Assembly (NCBI GenBank): GCA_003541985.1
Contig: DPLM01000371.1
Coordinates: 1 to 5,108 of the forward strand
Length of the DNA stretch: 5,108 bases
Direction of reading: 5' to 3'
Origin: Deltaproteobacteria bacterium
GTDB lineage: Bacteria > SAR324 > NAC60-12
Shown: positions 1 through 5,108 of the stretch, piece by piece
Numbering within the stretch: position 1 is the first letter of the stretch
Layout of the letters: the number at the start of each line of letters is the position of its first letter
Notes under the pieces: model-generated
What the model saw: only the letters and a program-made list of their open reading frames with translations
What the model was told of the DNA's origin: nothing
The model's database searches: none
Translations under genes and position numbers: made by a program

Positions 1-1
1 G

Positions 2-121
2 TTGCAGAACTATCACCGGCAAGTTTGGGAGGAGATTTCGCCACTCCTCAATGAAAAAGGAGAGAAAGAGCATCTCTGTCAAGCTTGTGACTGGTCACAG
101 CGGTCACGGGCAAATGCTTAG
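2..121 (+). CDS. C-terminal fragment of an aminopeptidase P-like (M24) metallopeptidase
   Basis: An open frame enters from the left edge and stops at TAG (119-121), giving 39 residues. It begins LQNYHRQVWEEISPLLNE, which resembles the C-terminal helix of Xaa-Pro aminopeptidases, where a pattern like LNxYHxxVWExxSPLL follows the last metal ligand. Family members are cytoplasmic dimetal enzymes that remove an N-terminal residue preceding proline. The metal ligands and catalytic histidines lie outside the window, so activity cannot be judged. The last residues (HLCQACDWSQRSRANA) fit the usual WLxxAT-type ending poorly, so the tail may have drifted. The stop overlaps the stop of the convergent hydrolase pseudogene. 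The assignment rests on one short motif and is moderately secure. Confidence 0.6.
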   Translation: MQNYHRQVWEEISPLLNEKGEKEHLCQACDWSQRSRANA

Positions 122-975
122 GATACTTGTTGGAAAATCTCCTGCAAGAATTTCTTTAGAAGACCGATTTATTCGGGAGTGTTCAAATAGGGTGCATGTC
201 CACAGTTGGGAAGGGTAAATAACCTTCCCATTGGCCCTCTAGTTGTCATTTATTCCGCAACAATAGGGTTTAATATATCATAAAGTTTACCTCGAAGAAT
301 CATTACTGAACAACAGATCTTCTCATACATCTCTCACAGATCTTCCCTTGGGGTGTCTGGGTAAAGGGTTCTGATAAACGTATATCGTAGTGAATGGTCC
401 ATCTACCATCATCTTTCCTCCTAGCTGAGGGAACCGGCCAACTCCTGCTATTCCGGATCACTAGGCCAGCCAAAAGGCTGGTAGACCTACTGAAAGTACT
501 GCTTCAGCTCCTGAAAATTGTTGAAAGTCGAGTGTCTGGAAACGTACTTGGTAATCTGCCGAATCGCTCCGTTGGGTAACTCCGACCGATATCGTTGATC
601 ACGGAGTCCTACCAAGTACTTCTGCAAACTGGTGGCTCCAAGCAGTATGCCTATGATCCCAACCATCGAAGTTCCGGTTTAACCACAACACTTTATCCGA
701 AAATGCTCTAAGAGGGCAACTGCCTGTTTCACGTAGAATGGGACGGTATATTCTGTCATTGGATCTTGTGCCCACTGTGAGCGACCTCGTCTGAGAGTAT
801 CAGGGATAAATAGGTGATAGTGTGGGGATATATTAGCAGCCAGTGCACGAAAGTCTCTTCCTGTGCGTGTCAATCTGTGCTGAAGGACCAGAGGTTTATT
901 CACAGCAGGATATCAAACTTCTACATATAATTCTCGTTTACAGCACAACAAATAGTGAGATTGAGGAGTTGTTAT
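118..975 (-). pseudogene. Decayed alpha/beta-hydrolase (nearly full length, multiple stops and two frameshifts)
   Basis: Minus-strand conceptual translation follows the alpha/beta-hydrolase fold from end to end. In order: a beta-strand and oxyanion region (KPLVLQHRLTRTGRDF, family LHGLTRTGRDF) near 900-856; IPDTLRRGRSQW near 810-775; the nucleophile elbow TGTSMVGIIGILLGA at 678-634; QPFGWPSDPE at 480-451; DDGRWTIHYDIRLSEPF near 413-363; EMYEKICCSVMILRGK at 333-286; and the catalytic-histidine region LPNCGHAPYL at 213-184. In-frame stops lie at 913-915 (TGA), 679-681 (TAA), 487-489 (TAG), 448-450 (TAG), 334-336 (TGA), 250-252 (TAA) and 169-171 (TAA). A one-base shift near 427-435 is undone near 340-360. 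The elbow is damaged (GTSMV for GxSxG) and the oxyanion HG has become HR. The terminal TAA is at 118-120. The 5' end is a guess: ATA at 973-975 (ITTPQSHY) may be a lost ATG, which would give about 285 codons, a normal family length. Substrate is unknown. It cannot make a functional enzyme. Confidence 0.85.
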
Positions 976-1081
976 ATTTCTGAGTGCAGAGGAATTGATT
1001 TGCGAAATACTGTTTAGCCCAGGCAAAATACGAGTGTTTCAATGTTCGCAGTGGGCTTTATTTTGCAACAAGCGAATTCAA

Positions 1082-1088
1082 GAAGAAG
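1082..1088 (+). promoter_or_regulatory. Purine-rich putative ribosome binding site of the ancestral dehydratase start
   Basis: GAAGAAG lies 6 nt before the ATG at 1095, which matches the expected N-terminus of the dehydratase family. It is a weak Shine-Dalgarno match, but its position supports 1095 as the original start. Translation from here would now end at TAA 1107-1109 after four codons. No -35/-10 pair could be supported in 976-1081. Confidence 0.35.
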
Positions 1089-1094
1089 TGAATA

Positions 1095-1166
1095 ATGGAG
1101 TTGGCCTAAAGGCAGTGTGTGCCACGCTGAGGCGGTGTTCCACCACTCAAAAGAGAGGCGCTAGAA
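1095..1166 (+). pseudogene. Decayed N-terminal extension of the pterin dehydratase, with two in-frame stops
   Basis: Read in the same frame as the downstream dehydratase, this stretch gives MELA, stop, RQCVPR, stop, GGVPPLKREALE. Many bacterial members of the family begin with a segment of the form CxPCxGGxPPL before the catalytic fold, so the frame and homology are continuous across both stops (TAA 1107-1109, TGA 1128-1130). The second cysteine of the expected CxPC has become Arg (CGC, one step from TGC). Alignment needs no frameshift; the lesions are point substitutions. The segment is not translated as part of the protein unless the stops are read through, for which I see no signal. Confidence 0.75.
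1153..1158 (+). promoter_or_regulatory. Putative ribosome binding site for the internal dehydratase start
   Basis: GAGAGG, one mismatch from the AGGAGG consensus, lies 8 nt upstream of the ATG at 1167. The strength and spacing are better than at the ancestral start. It makes initiation at 1167, downstream of both stop codons, mechanically plausible. It overlaps former coding sequence, so it may be fortuitous. Confidence 0.4.
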
Positions 1167-1442
1167 ATGCTACTCCAAGAATTACAGAATGGCTGGAAGA
1201 TTATCAACAAGCATCATCTTCAGAAAGATTATGTCTTTCCCTCTTACCAAGAGGCTCTTCGTTTCGTGAATTTAATCGCTAATCTAGCAGAATCAGAAGG
1301 TCATCACCCTGAGTTGATACTATCCTTCTGCAACGTACGTGTGAGTTATTGGACGCACAAGATTGATGGCTTGGTGGAGAGTGACTTCATCATGGCTGCC
1401 AAGAGTGACCTGATTTACGCAAATGAATTTCCTGCTAACTGA
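1167..1442 (+). CDS. phhB: 4a-hydroxytetrahydrobiopterin (pterin-4a-carbinolamine) dehydratase, shortened N-terminus
   Basis: The 91-residue product matches the PCD/DCoH family, which dehydrates 4a-hydroxytetrahydropterin and so recycles the pterin cofactor of aromatic amino acid hydroxylases; related roles in pterin or molybdopterin metabolism are known. Visible landmarks are the early NGW, an F-x-x-ALxFVNxIAxLAE-type helix (about residues 30-44), the active-site HHP (46-48), WTHKIDGL with the second catalytic His (63), and DFIMAAK. The spacing E-x3-HHP-x5-F-x9-H-x8-D fits the family's published active-site pattern exactly. One oddity is AAKSD where the family usually has a hydrophobic residue before D. 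ATG 1167 is the first usable start after TGA 1128-1130; the ancestral start was probably ATG 1095, so about 24 residues, including part of helix 1, are lost. No hydroxylase is visible nearby. It may be a working short form or a recent pseudogene with an intact core; the sequence does not decide. Confidence 0.75.
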   Translation: MLLQELQNGWKIINKHHLQKDYVFPSYQEALRFVNLIANLAESEGHHPELILSFCNVRVSYWTHKIDGLVESDFIMAAKSDLIYANEFPAN

Positions 1443-1451
1443 TGTGAGATC

Positions 1452-4400
1452 TTGTCAGTCCCACGATATGTCGCCAAAGCCTGCTTTGGGTTCTTTACGC
1501 TGATCAATCTAGTACTGCTGACTAGTACAGCGATACTGGGCTACCTTGTTTTCCTAGCTTCTGCTCCTCATCTTGATCGTAGAGCGATCCAGCAGCGTCT
1601 GCTTACCGAAACAACCGTCTACTATCGTGATCAACGCACGAAATTAGGCGCCTTCTACGACCAAGTCCATCTTCTTTACCTTCAGGCCAACCAACCAACT
1701 CGGATTGATTCTGATCTGGATGCAGTGATTCCAGAGACATTCTTTGATGCAATCATTGCTAGTGAAGATCAATTTTTTTACCAGCATATCGGCTTTGATC
1801 CTATTGGAATCCTCCGAGCATTTTGGGCTAACTTACTTGCAGGACGTGTTATTCAAGGAGGCAGTACCCTTACCCAGCAGACTTCAGAACTTTTGTTCGA
1901 ACATCGATTGGAACATGGAGAAAATCGTTGGAAAAACAAGGCTTTGGAGACACTGGATGCTCTGCGGTTGGAGGCTCGCTACAGCAAAAGAGATATTCTC
2001 GAATTCTATACCAATCTCTTCCACGTGCATGGAACAGGACAGGGATTGGCGATTGCAGCCCGTTACTACTTCAACAAAAACGTCTCAGACTTAAATCTTT
2101 CTGAGGTCGCTTTCATTGCTGGTTCGGTTAAGGGGCCAGCAAACTACAATCCCTTCCGGACCCAGAATCAAGAGGAAATACAGCGTATTGTCGAGAGGGC
2201 AACAGAGCGTCGAGACTATGTCTTACGTAACATGCTGGAAATGAAACTCATCTCTGAGGATCGTTTCTTGGAGGCGTCTCAGGATTTGGTAGCTTTTCGA
2301 CAGGGGTCGTTCCGTTATCAAGATAATCACCAGATCGAGGTGGTCCGCCAGCAGATGAACGAGGAACCATTTCGCTCCATTTTACAGGACTATGGTGCTG
2401 AGGGGATAGAGAAGGGAGAACTCCGTATTCAGACGACACTTGATCCCAATCTCCAATACCTTGCGCAGTTTGAGTTGCGGCGACATCTCTCTCGCTTAGA
2501 ATTTCAGCGCAATGGCTATGCTGCTCCAGTCACGAATCCAGAGCCATCCTCATTACAACCTGGATCTGGAAACTTCTACACCGGCCGAATTGAGGAGGTG
2601 TTGCTGGGAAATAACCCAAGCGTGCAGGTTCAAGTAGGAGCTGATCGGGCAGAAGTTCGGGGCTTGTTGTTGGAAGAGTTTATTCGTCGAATAAATCCGC
2701 AAGCACCCAACAAACTTCGAAAAAAAGATTTTCAGCAAGTACTTGAGAACCTGAAAACAGGTGGCCCAATTCTAGTGGCCTTGCATCAACGTGACAATAC
2801 GGGATCTCTTTGGCAAGCGAGTATTGAGCAGCAACCGACCCTCGACGGTGGTGTGATGGTTTTGCAAGATGGTGAGGTTCGGGCTTTTGTGGGTGGATTT
2901 GATCCTCGTGGGTTCAACAGGGCTATGCAGGCCTATCGTCAACCTGGATCAACCTTTAAATTGTTACTGTACATGGTGGCAATGGAGTTGGGTTGGAATC
3001 CGTTGGAGGCCCTGTCCAATGAGTATCGGGTTTATCAATGGCAGGGTGAGATCTACATTCCCAAGCCCGATCATACTCCACCAGATAATCAAAGTTCGTT
3101 AGTCTGGGCGGGTGCGCTTTCAGAGAATCTGGCCAGTATTTACTTGTTGGAACACCTGCTCGATTACTTGGACCTGGAGCAGTTCGAACAACTAATGGAA
3201 TTCACTCGCTTTGCGCGAGAAGCGAATGAAAGTCGTGCCGATTACGTTGTCCGTTTACGAGATACTTATGGGATCGTTGATACTCAGTATCGAATGCAAC
3301 CTTACTTGATGGAGGCGGCTCGGCAGGAACTCTTACGTAATACTGCCTTTGAACCACCCGAAGAGGAACAGGCACTGCGTAATCTTTATCATGGTCGGAA
3401 CTGGCGTGCTGAGGTACGCTCACGCTTGCGTTCAGGTTCTGCCCGTGTGAGCCGCGAAAGAGAGTTATTGGAACATAACTTTTTGCGCCTTCAGGAGGTG
3501 CAGGAGCGTTTGCAGCAGCAACTGGTACAAACAAAAGATGCGTTCCTCAACGGTAGTTTTAAAACTGATGATCAGGTGGCTAGAGAGTGGATTCAAAACT
3601 TTTATGTTCATGAAAGTGCGCTGCGGACAGATCCTTACAATACCCCCGTACTCCCGCGGTTAGCCTACGCAGAGAACCCTCTTGAACTTACAAAAGGCTG
3701 GGTTCCCATAACTCCCTATCGCTTCCGTTTGTACAATCAGGTCTGGACTTCGAATCAGCGAGAGCGCTTCTTTTCACCAGCTAACATTTGGTTGCACGGA
3801 AAGATACGTTCAACGATTCTGCAGGGGCTTGGAGACTTGATACAACAACGTCAGCAGGATTTATTGCGCCAGGAACCCTATTCAACGGTACGTCTTTATT
3901 GGAACCATGACTTCAGGATTCTGCTCTCCCTACAGACAATTGTGGAAGTAGCAAAACTCCTAGGTGTCGAGAGCCCACTTCAGCCAATACTTTCGTTCCC
4001 ACTCGGTGCGAATGAGGTAACGCTACAAGATCTTGCACTGCTCTATCAGTCACTGGCCACTGGTCAAGTTTTTAGAGATTCAAAATCACCCAAAAATCAT
4101 TGGTCATTGATTCAACGGATTGAGGATACCGGGGGCAGAACTATTTACGAAGCGGATCATCAATCTCGTAATATTCTGGATCCTAGTGTCAATCGGGCTT
4201 TGCAAGAAATTATGCGGTCAGTAGTTGAGTACGGAACAGGCCGAAGAGCAAAGCGCTTTCTACAAACAGAGTATGCGCATGAAGATGGTAAACAGGTGAC
4301 AGTACAAATCCCTGCTCTGGGCAAAACAGGAACCGCCAATAATTATTCGAATGCGACTTTTGTTGGTCATTTGCCAGTTCCAACACGTCAGGGAATGCAA

Positions 4401-4880
4401 ACCAAAGGAGGTTACACAATCGCCGTCTATGTTGGCTCAGATCGCCCTGCAGAAGCCGAAAAAACTGCGAATTGGTTCCGCCTGACAGGTTCCAGTGGGG
4501 CTCTGCCAGTTTGGTCACGTATTGCCTATTACTTGATTCAGGCTCGCGAGTACCAAGAACGCCTACGGATCTATCACCCTAATCTCAAGTCGCGCGACGG
4601 AAAACTACTCCTAGATTATGCGACATCTCCTCCGCTCAATGTAAATGACAAAAATGGCTTGCTAGAGGGTGATGTTACGGGACGCAATGCAGAAGTCTTC
4701 TTACCACTGCCTGATTCCAAATTGCCCCGGGAGATTCCACTGTTTTCACGCGTGCTGAAAGAACGGTCACAGACTTCAGCGGAGGGTGTCTGGAAGGAGG
4801 GAAGATGGATTACCGCAATGCAGCAACCACAGTTGATGGGCGGCACGAGTGATGCCGACGTAGAGCAAGTGCCGAGATAG
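1452..4880 (+). CDS. Bifunctional class A penicillin-binding protein (GT51 transglycosylase plus transpeptidase), 1142 aa
   Basis: This enzyme polymerises lipid II into glycan strands and cross-links the stem peptides at the periplasmic face of the inner membrane. Residues 11-37 form one transmembrane anchor. The GT51 domain (about 85-280) has SEDQFFYQH with catalytic Glu105, GGSTLTQQ (136-143), the second conserved Glu166, ARYSKRDILEFY (175-186) and AFIAGSVKGPANYNPF (220-235). A linker or OB-like region covers about 320-460. The transpeptidase has RQPGSTFK (Ser500, Lys503), SEN (558-560) and KTGTAN (958-963), all intact. About 250 extra residues (roughly 572-822), charged and Gln/Glu/Arg-rich with a likely helical stretch near 664-692, separate SEN from KTG, making the protein longer than typical 750-850 aa PBP1A/1B. 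Motif 2 has Glu146 where Lys is usual, and motif 3 has Asn162 for Arg. A tail of about 100 residues follows the catalytic domain. The start is TTG: it lies just before the anchor, upstream in frame is the dehydratase stop, and the first in-frame ATG is residue 261. The SD is weak, so coupling to the dehydratase 9 nt upstream is likely. Confidence 0.95.
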   Translation: MSVPRYVAKACFGFFTLINLVLLTSTAILGYLVFLASAPHLDRRAIQQRLLTETTVYYRDQRTKLGAFYDQVHLLYLQANQPTRIDSDLDAVIPETFFDAIIASEDQFFYQHIGFDPIGILRAFWANLLAGRVIQGGSTLTQQTSELLFEHRLEHGENRWKNKALETLDALRLEARYSKRDILEFYTNLFHVHGTGQGLAIAARYYFNKNVSDLNLSEVAFIAGSVKGPANYNPFRTQNQEEIQRIVERATERRDYVLRNMLEMKLISEDRFLEASQDLVAFRQGSFRYQDNHQIEVVRQQMNEEPFRSILQDYGAEGIEKGELRIQTTLDPNLQYLAQFELRRHLSRLEFQRNGYAAPVTNPEPSSLQPGSGNFYTGRIEEVLLGNNPSVQVQVGADRAEVRGLLLEEFIRRINPQAPNKLRKKDFQQVLENLKTGGPILVALHQRDNTGSLWQASIEQQPTLDGGVMVLQDGEVRAFVGGFDPRGFNRAMQAYRQPGSTFKLLLYMVAMELGWNPLEALSNEYRVYQWQGEIYIPKPDHTPPDNQSSLVWAGALSENLASIYLLEHLLDYLDLEQFEQLMEFTRFAREANESRADYVVRLRDTYGIVDTQYRMQPYLMEAARQELLRNTAFEPPEEEQALRNLYHGRNWRAEVRSRLRSGSARVSRERELLEHNFLRLQEVQERLQQQLVQTKDAFLNGSFKTDDQVAREWIQNFYVHESALRTDPYNTPVLPRLAYAENPLELTKGWVPITPYRFRLYNQVWTSNQRERFFSPANIWLHGKIRSTILQGLGDLIQQRQQDLLRQEPYSTVRLYWNHDFRILLSLQTIVEVAKLLGVESPLQPILSFPLGANEVTLQDLALLYQSLATGQVFRDSKSPKNHWSLIQRIEDTGGRTIYEADHQSRNILDPSVNRALQEIMRSVVEYGTGRRAKRFLQTEYAHEDGKQVTVQIPALGKTGTANNYSNATFVGHLPVPTRQGMQTKGGYTIAVYVGSDRPAEAEKTANWFRLTGSSGALPVWSRIAYYLIQAREYQERLRIYHPNLKSRDGKLLLDYATSPPLNVNDKNGLLEGDVTGRNAEVFLPLPDSKLPREIPLFSRVLKERSQTSAEGVWKEGRWITAMQQPQLMGGTSDADVEQVPR

Positions 4881-5108
4881 ATCATCTGGGCCGTAAGTGG
4901 AAGCATCTGCATCAACTAAGAGCACATAGTCAAATTCAAGTCCCTTGGTTTGTGAAATGTTAGTCACTTCAATTCCGGCTCTGAAAGAAAAATCCTGATC
5001 AGCAACCAATCGTAATCCCGTTATCTCGGCTCGTTCTAACTGCTCTGCAATTTTTCTAGCCTCTGGTAGCTCACGGGTAAGTACGACCACACTCGCAGAG
5101 GGTTCTCT
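4776..5108 (-). CDS. C-terminal part of a UvrD/HelD-type superfamily 1 helicase (5' end outside window)
   Basis: An open minus-strand frame enters from the right edge (REPSASVVVLTREL) and ends at TGA 4776-4778; 110 residues are visible. It carries the end of helicase domain 2B/2A: ISQTKGLEFDYVLLVDAD (about 4905-4955), which is SF1 motif V, and LLYVGITRAAHQLWLL, which is motif VI with the arginine finger of ITRA at 4842-4868. QxKGLEFDYV followed by DAD and RHLLYVGxTRAAHQLWL is closest in style to HelD/helicase IV-like UvrD-family proteins, ATP-dependent 3'-5' DNA translocases or RNA polymerase-associated factors. The Walker motifs lie outside the window, so the subfamily is uncertain. GTG 5088-5090 is an internal codon, not the start. 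The 3' end runs 105 nt antisense into the PBP gene, with coinciding codon boundaries. Only about 20 residues follow motif VI. Confidence 0.85.
   Translation of the reverse strand, partial: REPSASVVVLTRELPEARKIAEQLERAEITGLRLVADQDFSFRAGIEVTNISQTKGLEFDYVLLVDADASTYGPDDLSRHLLYVGITRAAHQLWLLHCGNPSSLLPDTLR

Noticed and set aside
207..230. Perfect 8-bp inverted repeat TGGGAAGG / CCTTCCCA with an 8-nt loop, a possible terminator after the peptidase
   Set aside because: No T-run follows on either strand, and the sequence is explained as former hydrolase coding sequence just upstream of the catalytic His. Weak factor-dependent termination cannot be excluded.
466..481. Hairpin CCAGCC-AAAA-GGCTGG
   Set aside because: It is short, lacks a T-run and falls within the hydrolase pseudogene coding for QPFGWP; most likely chance.
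394..579. Plus-strand open frame of 61 codons
   Set aside because: It lies antisense to the readable hydrolase pseudogene and shows no family resemblance.
976..1094. Divergent promoter pair between hydrolase and dehydratase
   Set aside because: AT-rich hexamers such as TATATT (973-978) exist, but no -35 element at suitable spacing was found for either direction.
118..1130. Stop-codon reassignment or selenocysteine/pyrrolysine use to explain the in-frame stops
   Set aside because: All three stop codons occur inside the hydrolase frame, together with frameshifts and catalytic damage. The PBP has 1142 codons with no internal stop and ends in TAG, and the dehydratase and helicase end in TGA. 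In the dehydratase the TGA is beside, not at, the expected cysteine position.
995..1282. Plus-strand open frame of 95 codons overlapping the dehydratase
   Set aside because: It runs out of frame through the dehydratase, whose own frame carries the conserved residues. The first part (995-1094) resembles nothing I recognise.
3202..3534. Minus-strand open frame of 110 codons inside the PBP gene
   Set aside because: It is antisense to the PBP insert region, has low-complexity composition and no recognisable motif; a shadow frame.
4616..4915. Minus-strand open frame of 99 codons at the PBP 3' end
   Set aside because: It is in a different frame from the helicase, which has clear motifs V and VI; a shadow frame.

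Overview
The window comes from a bacterial chromosome. Base composition is moderate and the gene content is Gram-negative-like: a class A penicillin-binding protein with an N-terminal membrane anchor, a pterin carbinolamine dehydratase, an aminopeptidase P-type peptidase and a UvrD/HelD-type helicase. I cannot assign a taxon. The long class A PBP and the overall gene style suggest a proteobacterial or deltaproteobacterial-like lineage, but this is weak inference. Two of the five genes carry nonsense mutations, which suggests ongoing local gene loss.

Layout. (1) Bases 2-121, plus strand: the C-terminal end of an aminopeptidase P-like M24 peptidase. (2) Bases 118-975, minus strand: no long open frame, but a conceptual translation across several stops and two compensating frameshifts reads as a nearly full-length alpha/beta-hydrolase. 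It is a decayed pseudogene convergent with the peptidase, and the two stop codons overlap. (3) Bases 976-1094: a divergent intergenic gap in which I could not support any promoter. (4) Bases 1095-1442, plus strand: 4a-hydroxytetrahydrobiopterin (pterin-4a-carbinolamine) dehydratase. Its ancestral N-terminus contains two in-frame stops, but the catalytic core from the ATG at 1167 is intact. (5) Bases 1452-4880, plus strand: an intact, unusually long (1142 aa) bifunctional class A PBP that starts 9 nt after the dehydratase stop. (6) Bases 4776-5108, minus strand: the C-terminal part of a superfamily 1 helicase, running off the right edge. Its last 105 nt, including helicase motif VI, lie antisense to the PBP tail.

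Working together: no pathway links these genes. The dehydratase and PBP are co-directional and probably share a transcript. The helicase and PBP converge. I see no CRISPR array, insertion sequence, tRNA, rRNA or phage signature, and no candidate for a new multi-gene system. The points of interest are the gene erosion, the dehydratase start shift, the antiparallel coding overlap, and the unusual features of the PBP (large insertion, altered glycosyltransferase motif residues).
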